Notes: generated by a model from the letters alone, not told the origin. DNA of 64,000 nucleotides from Novosphingobium subterraneum (GCF_000807925.1 NZ_JRVC01000014.1:1-64000); one strand, 5' to 3'; numbered from the stretch's first letter, positions 18,296 through 26,694 are shown. Translations and numbers: made by a program.

Positions 18296-20542
18296 TCAGA
18301 AGTTCACGCTCGCCCGCACGCCATATGTGCGAGGCGGCTGGAACTGGTAATTGTCGCTGAAGCCGTTGAAGTTCTGCTCGGCGAAGGACAGAACGTTCTT
18401 GTTGAAGACGTTGCGGACGTAGGCCTGCAGCTTCCAGCCACCGGCGTTGGGCTCGATCGATGCCGAGAGGTTGCCGAGGAAATACGACGGCGAGCGGATC
18501 TGCGACAAGTTGAAGGCCGAGAAGTAGAAGCTCGAGGAGTACTTGCCGTCGGCACGGAACGAGAGCAGGTGATCGCCCAGTGGTACGCCCTGTTCGAAGC
18601 CCATGGAGGCGGTGAAGTGCGGGGCGTTGGGCAACTGGTTCTTGCTGATGTCGACGTTCTGGTTGTTGCCGTTGCGGACGATGATGTTATCGCCGAACTT
18701 GGTGTCGAGAAGCGTGCTGTTGACATAGAGCTTCGTGTTCTCGGCTACGCGGGCATTGAGCTGGCCTTCCAGGCCAAGGACGCGGGCGCTGCCGACGTTG
18801 AACACGCCGGTCGAGCAGGTCGGGCAGGTGCTCTGCTGCGCCTGATAACCCTTGTAGTTGAAGTAGAAGGCGGCGAAGTTGAGCTGCAGGGCATTGCCCA
18901 TCAGCGTATTCTTCGTGCCGATCTCGAAGGCATCGACCTGTTCCGCGCCATAGGGCGTGGCGGCGACCGAGCCGTTGGAGTTGAAGCCGCCCGACTTGTA
19001 GCCGCGATCGTACTTGGCATAGATCAGGCGGCCCGACTCCGGACGCCAGTTGAGGCCGAGGTGCCAGGTCGGCTTGCTTTCCTTCGTTTCGCCATTGCCT
19101 GAATTGACGATCGGGAACGGCGGGCAGGTGCCGGGCGCCGGGAAGCCGTTGCCGCATAGCGGAAACGCCAGTGCGGGCAGGACAAGGCGGGAGTTGCCGG
19201 TACGCGACTTGTTGTCCCAGGTGTAACGCGCGCCGGCAGAAAGCTGGAGTTGTTCGCTCAAATCATAGTCTGCCTGGGCAAAGATGGCGTCGGACTTGGT
19301 TTTCACCGCAAAGTCGAAGGCAATGCCATATCGGAACGATTGGTCGGCGTTGGGCGCGAAGGAGAGCGGCTGACCGGGTGCAAAAGCGCCGGTCATTTCG
19401 CGATTGTACAGGCCAGCTACGAGCGCGTTGTCTTCGGTGAAGCGGAAGTAGCCCGCCTGGATGAAGAGCTTGCCGGTCTTCTCGTTGCTGATGCGGACTT
19501 CGTGGTTCCACGTCGTAGGCGCCTGGGTGTTGAGGTACTGGCGATTGGCCGGATAGTTGGGGCCGGTGGCGTCGAGCGTGAGGTCGAACCGCTGCTTGTC
19601 CCATCCGCCCGAATAGATCAGGTTGAGGTTGCCAAGACCGCTATAGCTGGCTTCCCAGCGGATGCGTTCACCCTTGAGTACGGTGCGGGTGGGGGAATCG
19701 CTGCGGAATGCCGGGAGCGGATCGAAGCTGGGCTGGGGCGCGCCGAGGGTGTTCTTGAGCACGGCCTCGCCGTCAGTGTCGCGATCATCGCGCTGGTAGG
19801 ACACCCACAGGTCAAACCCGTCCTTGGCGAAGCGGGCCTGGATGCGGCCGGACTTGAAGTCCTCGTTGTCGGCCGACTTCATCACGCCGACCTGGCGGCG
19901 GTAGCCGTCGTGCTTGAGGAACACGCCCGAAGCGCGCAGCGCGAAGTTGTCCGACAGGGCGAAGTTGACGGCGGCGTCGGCGTTGGTCGTGTCGTAGTTG
20001 CCGTATTCGAACGAGGCGGAGACCTCGTTCTTGAACTTGGGTCGGTTGGTGACAATGCTGACGAGGCCGCCGGTCGAGTTCCGGCCCTGCAGAGTGCCTT
20101 GCGGACCTTTCAGGACTTCGACACGAGCAACGTCATACATCGAGGTGTTGATCGAATAGGCGCGGTTGGTGAAGAAGCCGTCGCGGGCAACGGGAACCGA
20201 GGGGTCGCCCAGCTCGGTGACATCGGTCGAGGCGATGCCGCGCACGGCGATATAGGCGGAACTGTTTGAGCTGGAGACGTTGAGGCTGGGGTCGATCGAC
20301 GAAAGGTCCCGGACCGAATTTATGCCGCTGTCGGCAAGATCAGCGCCGGTATAGACGTTGAGCGCAATCGGCGTGTCCTGCGCGGTCGTCTCGATGCGGT
20401 TGGCGGTAACGATGATATCGCCCACGCCGCGATCGGCGTCATCGGACTGTCCGGCGTTCTGCGATTGCTGTGCGCTTTGCGCGAAGGCTGGCGTGCCCAG
20501 CGCCAAGGCGGACGTAGCAAGCAGGATGGCAGTGATCTTCAT
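18296..20542 (-). CDS. TonB-dependent outer-membrane receptor
   Basis: A 748-aa receptor from the ATG at 20542, which follows GGGAGGGG; the longer frame adds 29 non-signal residues. The signal peptide (ILLATSALALGTPAFAQS) is followed by GDIIVTANRIETT as TonB box and a plug with LKGPQGTLQGRNSTGG. The final strand ends VRASVNF. It is the first gene of the minus arm with the deglycosidase-like subunits and PhyH. A TnATC-N3-GATnA palindrome lies 52 bp upstream of its start, between it and the TetR gene. Glycoside uptake is the likely role. Confidence 0.93.
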   Translation of the reverse strand: MKITAILLATSALALGTPAFAQSAQQSQNAGQSDDADRGVGDIIVTANRIETTAQDTPIALNVYTGADLADSGINSVRDLSSIDPSLNVSSSNSSAYIAVRGIASTDVTELGDPSVPVARDGFFTNRAYSINTSMYDVARVEVLKGPQGTLQGRNSTGGLVSIVTNRPKFKNEVSASFEYGNYDTTNADAAVNFALSDNFALRASGVFLKHDGYRRQVGVMKSADNEDFKSGRIQARFAKDGFDLWVSYQRDDRDTDGEAVLKNTLGAPQPSFDPLPAFRSDSPTRTVLKGERIRWEASYSGLGNLNLIYSGGWDKQRFDLTLDATGPNYPANRQYLNTQAPTTWNHEVRISNEKTGKLFIQAGYFRFTEDNALVAGLYNREMTGAFAPGQPLSFAPNADQSFRYGIAFDFAVKTKSDAIFAQADYDLSEQLQLSAGARYTWDNKSRTGNSRLVLPALAFPLCGNGFPAPGTCPPFPIVNSGNGETKESKPTWHLGLNWRPESGRLIYAKYDRGYKSGGFNSNGSVAATPYGAEQVDAFEIGTKNTLMGNALQLNFAAFYFNYKGYQAQQSTCPTCSTGVFNVGSARVLGLEGQLNARVAENTKLYVNSTLLDTKFGDNIIVRNGNNQNVDISKNQLPNAPHFTASMGFEQGVPLGDHLLSFRADGKYSSSFYFSAFNLSQIRSPSYFLGNLSASIEPNAGGWKLQAYVRNVFNKNVLSFAEQNFNGFSDNYQFQPPRTYGVRASVNF

Positions 20543-20593
20543 GGCTTTCCCCTCCCGAAAAAAGACGGCCGACACCTTGATGGTCGGTCCATT

Positions 20594-20606
20594 TGATCGC
20601 CGATTA
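20594..20606. promoter_or_regulatory. Putative TetR operator before the receptor arm
   Basis: TGATC-GCC-GATTA forms an inverted repeat (4 of 5 arm positions pair, with free outer T/A purine-pyrimidine variation). It shares the TnATC-N3-GATnA pattern with sites at 21475 and 22398. It lies upstream of the receptor start at 20542. The likely binder is the TetR encoded at 20715 (inference). Confidence 0.6.
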
Positions 20607-20714
20607 GATAGGTGGCACCTGTGCGTCAAGCGTAAATCTAATCACTGCTCTGATTGCAGAAAGGCGCGATGGCGCAGGCGCGGCGATGCGCCGTGGTTCA
20701 GCATGTCGGAGAGT

Positions 20715-21317
20715 TCAGTTTGCCAGAGCGGCCAAAGTTGCACGGGCGACAATGGCCTCGGCGATGTCGACAGTCGGCACGGCGCTCTCGCTCGGCCGGA
20801 TCACGCCCTTCTTGCGCATCGACGAGAACCCGTAAATCGCCGACCAGAAGGCGATCACGCGCAAATCGGCCTCGTCGTCGGTCACGCCGGGGAGTGCTGC
20901 CCGCAGGTGATCACGCAGGTTGAAATGCCCCTTGAGCTGGTAATCGAGCAGCGCCGGGTCGAGTACTGGCGAGGTCAGCTCGCTCTCGTACATGAGGTCG
21001 AGCAGAAAGGGGTTGGTTTCGGCAAAGCGGATGAACAGCAGGCCCATGCGGCTGAGCTTTTCCGCAGGGGTGACGGTGCTGCGGCGGACTTGCTCCGCGC
21101 CGTCAAGCATTTCCTCAAAGCCTTCGATGGCCAATGCCAGCAGAAGTGAGCGGCGGTCAGGAAAATGGTGGTAGGGTGCGCCCGGCGAGACACCGACCTG
21201 CTGCGCCAAGGTGCGGATCGATAACCCGTGGTGCCCATGCTGCCGCACGTATTCGCGGCCGGCATCGAGCAGATCGCGGCGCAGGTTTTCGCGGTGATAG
21301 GGCTTCTTGGCGGGCAT
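20715..21317 (-). CDS. TetR-family transcriptional regulator
   Basis: A 200-aa TetR protein from the ATG at 21317 (MPAKKPYHRENL); the open frame extends much further upstream but without family features. The N-terminal HTH is clear (GLSIRTLAQQVGVSPGAPYHHFPDRRSLLLA, approximately residues 31-61), followed by the helical ligand-binding domain with a WHG-type C-terminal fold. It sits between the two arms of the glycoside module. Three matching palindromes flank the transcription units of these arms, so it is the probable local repressor, relieved by a glycoside or its oxidised product (inference). Confidence 0.9.
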   Translation of the reverse strand: MPAKKPYHRENLRRDLLDAGREYVRQHGHHGLSIRTLAQQVGVSPGAPYHHFPDRRSLLLALAIEGFEEMLDGAEQVRRSTVTPAEKLSRMGLLFIRFAETNPFLLDLMYESELTSPVLDPALLDYQLKGHFNLRDHLRAALPGVTDDEADLRVIAFWSAIYGFSSMRKKGVIRPSESAVPTVDIAEAIVARATLAALAN

Positions 21318-21474
21318 CAATCTCTCGGGCCACCGGGAAAATGGTGGATTATCGCATTGCTTCCCTAACAGCAAACCACCTTCTTGCCAGACCGAAACCG
21401 ACCGCCATCGCGCAATAGGGTTGGTGGACCGCAGGCCTTTCAACAGATTGTGTCGACCGGCTTGCCAGCCAATC

Positions 21475-21487
21475 TGATCAATGATCA
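21475..21487. promoter_or_regulatory. Putative TetR operator before the aldose epimerase
   Basis: TGATC-AAT-GATCA is a perfect 5-bp inverted repeat with a 3-bp centre, ending 10 bp before the ATG at 21498. A repressor here would block transcription or initiation directly. It shares the pattern TnATC-N3-GATnA and the preceding AATC context with the site at 22398. Confidence 0.65.
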
Positions 21488-21497
21488 AAATGTTGTC

Positions 21498-22379
21498 ATG
21501 GATAAATACGGTCTGCTGACGCTTGCGACGTCGAATTACGAAGTGACGATTGCGCCGCAGGTCGGCGGTTCGCTGCGCAGTCTGGACTGGAGGGGGCTGC
21601 CAGTCTTCCGCAAAGCGCGGACCGGGCACATTCTGGACGCGGCGTGCTTTCCCATCGTTCCGTTCTGCAATCGCATCGCGCTGGGGCGCTTCGCGGCAGA
21701 TGGGGTCGAGCATAGACTGCCGTCCAACTTTCCGGATACTTGGCATCCGCACGCGTTGCACGGCTATGGCTGGGTGCGGCCGTGGCAGGTGATGGCGCTT
21801 GATGGCGCGTCAATCCGGCTGGTCCACGATTACGACGAAGGGGTGTGGCCGTGGCGCTATCGGGCTGAGCAGCAAGTGACGGTGGCGGCCGACGGCGTGC
21901 GGATTCGCATGAGCGTGACCAACCTCAGCAGCAGCCCCATGCCGGCGGGACTGGGCTTTCATCCGTATTTTCCAGGCGATGACAGCGCCGTGTACCATGG
22001 CCTGCATCGCGGTGAGTGGGAAACTTCGCCTGATGGGCTACCGCAGTCGCTGGTCGATGCGGGCAGGGCGGTGGACTGGTGGCAAGGTGCTCCGATGACG
22101 AGCCGCGTGGTCGACACGATTCAGGAAGGCCGCAAGGGGAAGCTGACAATCCAGAGACCTGCTGATGGCCTGCTGATCGAGATGGAACCGTCCGATGGAC
22201 TGCCCTGTACCGGTGTCTATGTCGGGCGGGATGCAGATTTTTTCTGCGTCGAACCGCTCAGCCATCCGACTGATGCCATCAACCGCGCGCCCGAAAAGAT
22301 GGCGATGCTGGCGGAGGGCGAAACGCTTAAGGCAAGTCTGCTCATCCGCGCCAGCCGCATCCGGACGCAGGACGATTGA
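21498..22379 (+). CDS. Aldose 1-epimerase family protein
   Basis: A 293-aa galactose mutarotase-fold protein. Recognisable segments are PQVGGSLRSLDWRG near the N-terminus, PFCNRIALGRF, HPHALHGYGW with the catalytic-type histidines, GLGFHPYFPG and a late FFCVEPLSHPTDAIN, which contains the family's Glu. No signal peptide is present. The start at 21498 is chosen because family homology begins at once and an operator lies upstream. It is the first gene of the plus arm and probably interconverts anomers of the sugar released by the deglycosidase or hydrolase (inference). Confidence 0.9.
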   Translation: MDKYGLLTLATSNYEVTIAPQVGGSLRSLDWRGLPVFRKARTGHILDAACFPIVPFCNRIALGRFAADGVEHRLPSNFPDTWHPHALHGYGWVRPWQVMALDGASIRLVHDYDEGVWPWRYRAEQQVTVAADGVRIRMSVTNLSSSPMPAGLGFHPYFPGDDSAVYHGLHRGEWETSPDGLPQSLVDAGRAVDWWQGAPMTSRVVDTIQEGRKGKLTIQRPADGLLIEMEPSDGLPCTGVYVGRDADFFCVEPLSHPTDAINRAPEKMAMLAEGETLKASLLIRASRIRTQDD

Positions 22380-22397
22380 CTTCGTCGCAAGATAATC

Positions 22398-22410
22398 TAA
22401 TCAACGATTA
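22398..22410. promoter_or_regulatory. Putative TetR operator before the Gfo/Idh/MocA gene
   Basis: TAATC-AAC-GATTA is a perfect 5-bp inverted repeat with a 3-bp centre. It lies in the 79-bp gap between the epimerase stop and the oxidoreductase start. With its flank (AATCTAATCAACGATTAAA) it closely resembles the site at 21475. It suggests that the oxidoreductase-DUF1080-oxidase genes have their own regulated promoter. Confidence 0.65.
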
Positions 22411-22458
22411 AATTGTGGCATTGGCGAAGCATGCCTGATGGCTGCCCGGGAGGATTGG

Positions 22459-23634
22459 ATGGAGCCTGTCAGGATCGGTGTCGTCGGCGCGGGCGATATC
22501 AGCCCGGTCTATCTCAACGCGATTACGCGTTCGCCTGCGCTGGATCTGCGTGCAATAGCCACGCGTGATCCTCAGGCAATTGCCGAGAAGGCCACCGCTT
22601 TCGGAGCACGGGCCGTTTCGGTGGCGCAGCTGCTGGCCGACGAAGCGATCGAGCTTGTCGTCAATCTCACCCCGGGCGTGGCGCACGAGGAGATCAACGG
22701 CGCTGCGCTTGAGGCAGGCAAGCATGTCTATTCAGAAAAGCCCTTCGCCCTGTCGCTCGGCGCGGCGCGGCGGCTCGCGGACCTTGCCGAGCGCCGGGGC
22801 CTGCTGATCGGTTCGGCACCGGACACCTTCTATGGCAGCGCACATCAGGCAGCGCGCAAGGCGCTCGATGCGGGCGCGATTGGGAAGCCGGTGTTCGGCA
22901 CCTCGTTCCTCGGGCTGCCAGGCCTTGAGTTGTTCCACCCGAGCCCGGAGGCATTCTACCGTCCGGGGGGTGAGCCGCCGTATGATGCCGGCCCCTATTA
23001 CACCACGATGTGGATCAACCTGCTCGGCCCCGTGAAGCGCGTTTTCTCCGTTTCGGGCGCAGGCAAGTCAGAGCGTACCATCCTGCGTGGCCCTCGTCAG
23101 GGCACGCCTTTTCCGGTGACTGTCGACACAACGTTCAACACTGTGCTTGAATTTGCCGAAGCCTCGGTCAGCTTCATCATCTCGCTCGACGTTGTGGTGC
23201 CTACGCTGCGGCCAGGCGAACTATTCGGGTCAGACGGCATTTTGGCCATGGCCGACCCAATGTTCTTCGGGGGAGAGCCTGCGGTGATTGCGCCGCCTGA
23301 GCCGCGCATGGGCCTCGTTACCGCCGATCAGGGCTTTGCTACGCCCAACCGGCATGACCACACAGGGCGAGCGGTGGCCGATTATCGCGGCGCAGGGCTC
23401 GTCGATCTCGCACTCGCGATCCGCACCGGCAGCAGACACCGCACCGGGGCCGAGTTCATCGTCCACTCGGTTGAAGTGATGGAGGCCATCGTCAGGTCAG
23501 CCACGACGAATTCGGTGATTGACCTTGAATCCACCTGCGAGCGTCCCGCGACCATCGACCTCCAATCCGATGCCGCGCTGATTGCGCTGACGGCATCGCC
23601 ATTCGATCTGGCCGCGAGTGCCTGGGCCCACTGA
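22459..23634 (+). CDS. Gfo/Idh/MocA family oxidoreductase
   Basis: A 391-aa NAD(P)-dependent oxidoreductase. The Rossmann motif is GVVGAGDIS (residues 8-15), and the family's catalytic-lysine motif EKP is at residues 93-95 (YSEKPFAL). The C-terminal alpha/beta domain has DAGPYYTTMW. The start at 22459 follows GGGAGGA; an ATG at 22438 is possible. Members of this family oxidise sugars, including C3-OH of glycosides to 3-keto glycosides (the DgpA-type first step of C-glycoside breakdown). Its position next to deglycosidase-like and DUF1080 genes favours that role, but this is inference. It is followed 27 bp later by the DUF1080 gene. Confidence 0.9.
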   Translation: MEPVRIGVVGAGDISPVYLNAITRSPALDLRAIATRDPQAIAEKATAFGARAVSVAQLLADEAIELVVNLTPGVAHEEINGAALEAGKHVYSEKPFALSLGAARRLADLAERRGLLIGSAPDTFYGSAHQAARKALDAGAIGKPVFGTSFLGLPGLELFHPSPEAFYRPGGEPPYDAGPYYTTMWINLLGPVKRVFSVSGAGKSERTILRGPRQGTPFPVTVDTTFNTVLEFAEASVSFIISLDVVVPTLRPGELFGSDGILAMADPMFFGGEPAVIAPPEPRMGLVTADQGFATPNRHDHTGRAVADYRGAGLVDLALAIRTGSRHRTGAEFIVHSVEVMEAIVRSATTNSVIDLESTCERPATIDLQSDAALIALTASPFDLAASAWAH

Positions 23635-23661
23635 TTTCTCGCTTTGATGGAGTTTCCCCAA

Positions 23662-24663
23662 ATGTCCGCACGTCATTGCATTCTGGCTGCCAAATTTGCC
23701 TGCAGCCTTGCCCTGGTTGCTCCTGCCGGCGCGATTGCTGCCGATGGCCCGCCTGATGGTTCGACGCCCGAACAGAAGGCGGCAATCGCCAAGGATCCGG
23801 CCTACCGCAAGCAGGATCTCATCCTCACGAACCTGCCGCGCAACAGGGCCGCGCCGAAAAAGCTTTTCAATGGTCGCGATCTGACCGGGTGGGATAGCTG
23901 GCTTGGTTACACCGTGCCAGCCACGACTTACGGGACGCCCAGCAGCGCGCCGATCGGGCTCAATCACGATACCTACGGCGTGTTCAAGGTCGTCCAGGAA
24001 GACGGTGCGCCGGCGATCTATTCCAGCGGCAAACTGTTCGGCGGGCTGATCACAAAGGAGGCCCACCGCAACTACCACCTCCACGTCGAATACAAGTGGG
24101 GCGCGAACACCTGGATGCCGATGCCGCGCAATAACGGCGTCCTCTATCACTCGCACGGAGCCTATGGCGCGTTCTTCGGCACGTGGATGAGCGCGATCGA
24201 GTTCGAGGTGGTGCCGCACTCGGTCGGCATGCTGCTAACGGTCGGCGATTCGAAGGGCAAGCCCTCATTCGAGACAGTGGACTGGCGCGTGGGGGCGACA
24301 GTGGCGGTCGCCAATGATCCGTCGATTCCCTATCCGAGCCGCCGCTACTTCCATGGTGGCCTGCCCTCGAATTTGAGCTTCCCGACGTGGAACGTCGATG
24401 CCGGGACCGACGCGGAAAGGCCGCTCGGCGAGTGGAACTCGCTCGACCTCTATGTCTTCGGTGACAGGTCGATCCACGTCGTCAACGGCGTACCGGTGAT
24501 GGCGGCGACCAACCTTACCACCAAGGACGCCAAGGGCCGGACGATCCCGCTGACGGCAGGCAAGATCCAGCTGCAGTCGGAGGGGGCAGAGACGTACTTC
24601 CGCGCGATCACGATCGAGCCGATCCGCCGCCTGCCGACCATCGCCGAGCGCAAGCCGGGCTGA
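23662..24663 (+). CDS. DUF1080 protein, 3-keto-disaccharide hydrolase-like, exported
   Basis: A 333-aa protein from the ATG at 23662 (GGAG 9 bases upstream). The signal peptide (FACSLALVAPAGAIAADG) points to a periplasmic or surface location. After it come LFNGRDLTGWDSW, YHLHVEYKWG, NNGVLYHSHGAYG and, near the end, GKIQLQSEGAETYFRAITIEPI. These are hallmarks of the DUF1080 (concanavalin-like jelly-roll) family. Several DUF1080 proteins are annotated as 3-keto-glycoside hydrolases. It lies between the Gfo/Idh/MocA oxidoreductase and an FMN oxidase. If it cleaves 3-keto-O-glycosides, the exported location would imply periplasmic oxidation first, which does not fit a cytoplasmic Gfo/Idh enzyme; this is unresolved. 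Confidence 0.85.
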   Translation: MSARHCILAAKFACSLALVAPAGAIAADGPPDGSTPEQKAAIAKDPAYRKQDLILTNLPRNRAAPKKLFNGRDLTGWDSWLGYTVPATTYGTPSSAPIGLNHDTYGVFKVVQEDGAPAIYSSGKLFGGLITKEAHRNYHLHVEYKWGANTWMPMPRNNGVLYHSHGAYGAFFGTWMSAIEFEVVPHSVGMLLTVGDSKGKPSFETVDWRVGATVAVANDPSIPYPSRRYFHGGLPSNLSFPTWNVDAGTDAERPLGEWNSLDLYVFGDRSIHVVNGVPVMAATNLTTKDAKGRTIPLTAGKIQLQSEGAETYFRAITIEPIRRLPTIAERKPG

Positions 24664-24682
24664 CAGAAAAGGAGCGGGCATC

Positions 24683-25795
24683 ATGGCAAAGACTGTCTTC
24701 GAGCAGGTGACGCAGCAGGAGGACCTTCTCGACGTGGTCGAGTTTCGCGCGGCGGCAGAGCCGCTGATGCCCGAGGCCTACCGCGACTTCGTCAATAACG
24801 TCGGCATGGAGCGCACGCTGTACGACGACATGGCAGCATGGCAGGCGCTGCACCTGCGGCCGCGGGCGCTGGTCGACGTCTCGCACATCGATACCACTGC
24901 CACGGTGCTGGGACAGAAGATCGCGATGCCGATCATGACCGCGCCGTTCGTCGGCTCGACGCTGGTGGATCCTGAAGGGGAGGTGGCAACCGCGCGGGGG
25001 GCAGTGGCGGCCGGTACGATCACCACGCTCAGCATGATGGGCACGCGTCCACCAGAGGCCGTGGGGGCGGTAGCAAGCGGGCGATACTGGCAGCAGGTTT
25101 ACTTCATGCGCGATCGCGGCGTGGTAAAGGACGTGATTGATCGGGCCGTAGCCGCAGGGGCTTCGGCTTTGTGCTTCACGGTAGATCTTCCGGTGATGCC
25201 GGCATTCCCCAGGCCCATGCGCCTTGCCGCGCAAGCGCTGTTCCAGCGATGGCAGGAACCGGAGCACAAGATGTACGCCGTTCGCGACTACGCAGATCGG
25301 CCGATGGGGGCAACTTTTCCCGACGCTGCTGCAACCTGGGCAGATGTGGAATGGATGCGCGGACTTTCAGACCTGCCGCTGGTCCTCAAGGGCGTGATCC
25401 GGCCCGACGATGCCTTGCGCGCTCGTGATCATGGTGCAAGCGCGCTGATCGTTTCCAATCACGCTGGCCAGGGCCTGCGCCATTCACAACCGGTGGCCCA
25501 CGCGCTACCGGCAATCGTTGAGGCCGTTGGGCGGGACATTGAAGTCTATGCAGACAGCGGCATTCGTACAGGCGCCGACGTTCTGCGGGCCTTGGCACTT
25601 GGCGCACGTGCCGTTCTTGTCGGCCGGCCTGTGCTTTGGGGCTTGACCAAGGGGGGCTCTCAGGGGGTGGAGCGTGTGCTGAAGTTGCTGCAGGCCGAAC
25701 TCGCCGAGATTATGGCAATTACCGGCGCGTCGAGCATTGATAAGATCGATCTGTCTGTTCTGGGTGCAGGCGGAATCTCACCACATTCGCGGTAA
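24683..25795 (+). CDS. FMN-dependent alpha-hydroxyacid oxidase/dehydrogenase family protein
   Basis: A 370-aa member of the lactate oxidase/glycolate oxidase (LldD, LctO) family, with AGGAG before the ATG. Conserved features are MPIMTAPFVG for FMN binding, QQVYFMRDR with the active Tyr140, Lys236 in VLKGVI, the proton-abstracting His260 in SNHAG, and Asp291/Arg295 in ADSGIRTGADVLRAL. The arginine that normally lies three residues after the catalytic His (SNHGxRQL) is Gln263 here, so carboxylate binding may differ. It is the last gene of the plus arm, 19 bp after the DUF1080 gene. A sugar-acid or aromatic hydroxyacid substrate is possible; classical lactate use is less likely. Confidence 0.85.
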   Translation: MAKTVFEQVTQQEDLLDVVEFRAAAEPLMPEAYRDFVNNVGMERTLYDDMAAWQALHLRPRALVDVSHIDTTATVLGQKIAMPIMTAPFVGSTLVDPEGEVATARGAVAAGTITTLSMMGTRPPEAVGAVASGRYWQQVYFMRDRGVVKDVIDRAVAAGASALCFTVDLPVMPAFPRPMRLAAQALFQRWQEPEHKMYAVRDYADRPMGATFPDAAATWADVEWMRGLSDLPLVLKGVIRPDDALRARDHGASALIVSNHAGQGLRHSQPVAHALPAIVEAVGRDIEVYADSGIRTGADVLRALALGARAVLVGRPVLWGLTKGGSQGVERVLKLLQAELAEIMAITGASSIDKIDLSVLGAGGISPHSR

Positions 25796-26022
25796 GCCGC
25801 GCTCAGCTTTGTACCTTTCCCACAATTGCGCCGAGCGCATTGCTGGCTTGTAACGATAGGATGCTCCAGTCGTGCAGGGTACCAGTGTATGTGCAGAAGA
25901 CCTGTTCGTCGGTCAGTGCTTCGATGATCTCCCATTCTATGACCCAAGAGTACGGCTTTCGGGTCCGCCGCACCCGTAATCGTTACGTCGACTCTTTCTG
26001 CTGCTAAAAAATTTTTCTTGGC

Positions 26023-26031
26023 GGAAGGATT
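26023..26031 (+). promoter_or_regulatory. Possible ECF-type -35 element before fecI
   Basis: GGAAGGATT, preceded by a T-run, lies 22-30 bp before the sigma-factor start. The identical nonamer, also preceded by a T-run, occurs at 27698-27706 before the receptor. GGAA-type -35 elements are characteristic of ECF sigma promoters. A matching -10 was not identified. Confidence 0.35.
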
Positions 26032-26052
26032 AGGCGATCCGGTGACTCTTAT

Positions 26053-26694
26053 ATGGTGCAAGGTCGAAAATCGGCCGCACAGGAGGATGCTACGAGAGGC
26101 GAGGCGAACACGGAGCTGGCGAAACGTCGCCAGAGGGCAACGTGGGTTGCGCAACACCTGCTGCCGCATGAGCGGCAGGTTCGGGGGTGGCTTGCGCGGT
26201 CCCGCTTGCCCGGCGAGGAGATCGACGAGGTCATGCAAGAAGCCTACTGCAGAATTGCAATGCTCCCGGCGGTCGATCACATCGAGCATCCGGTAGCGTA
26301 CCTTTACTCCGTAGCCAGAAACCTGGTGCTGCGCCGCATCAAGCGACAGCAGATCGTCGCGCTGGACGTCGTCGCAGACATCGAATGCGTCAGCGACGAT
26401 TCCCTGCAGTCTCCGGAACGTCAGACCGAGAGCCGCCTAGATTACCAACGCGTCCTCGCCATTATCGCGGGCCTCCCTGAACGTTGCCGGCAAGTGGTTG
26501 AACTGCGCAAGCTGCAGGGCTGGTCGCAGAAGGAAATCGCCGCGCATCTCGGCATTACGGAAAAAGCCGTAGAGAAACAGATCTGGACTGGGGTTCGGGC
26601 AGTCCGTCAGGCATGGCAGCAGACCGAGGCGGAAGTCGATGCGCTGATAAGCGGAACGGCACGGCCCACCGCACGGCGTGGAGGTCGGACATGA
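26053..26694 (+). CDS. ECF RNA polymerase sigma factor, FecI-like
   Basis: A 213-aa sigma-70 family factor. Region 2 covers about residues 45-110 (EIDEVMQEAYCRIA, PVAYLYSVARNLVLRRIKR). Region 4 covers about 135-190 (IAGLPERCRQVVELRKLQGW, KEIAAHLGITEKAVEKQI). The start at 26053 is the first ATG, and no strong Shine-Dalgarno is visible. Its stop overlaps the fecR start (ATGA). With FecR and an STN-domain receptor directly downstream, it forms a classical cell-surface signalling set in which receptor occupancy releases the sigma factor. Its targets are likely the receptor and pectin esterase genes (inference). Confidence 0.92.
   Translation: MVQGRKSAAQEDATRGEANTELAKRRQRATWVAQHLLPHERQVRGWLARSRLPGEEIDEVMQEAYCRIAMLPAVDHIEHPVAYLYSVARNLVLRRIKRQQIVALDVVADIECVSDDSLQSPERQTESRLDYQRVLAIIAGLPERCRQVVELRKLQGWSQKEIAAHLGITEKAVEKQIWTGVRAVRQAWQQTEAEVDALISGTARPTARRGGRT

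Noticed and set aside
20639..20655. A further TAATC...CTGATT arrangement near the receptor leader
   Set aside because: The half-sites are too far apart and the arms do not match the 3-bp-centre pattern of the other three TetR sites.
25788..25801. Small hairpin CGCGG-TAAG-CCGCG at the end of the FMN oxidase gene
   Set aside because: A 5-bp stem overlapping the stop codon with no T-run is too weak to call a terminator.
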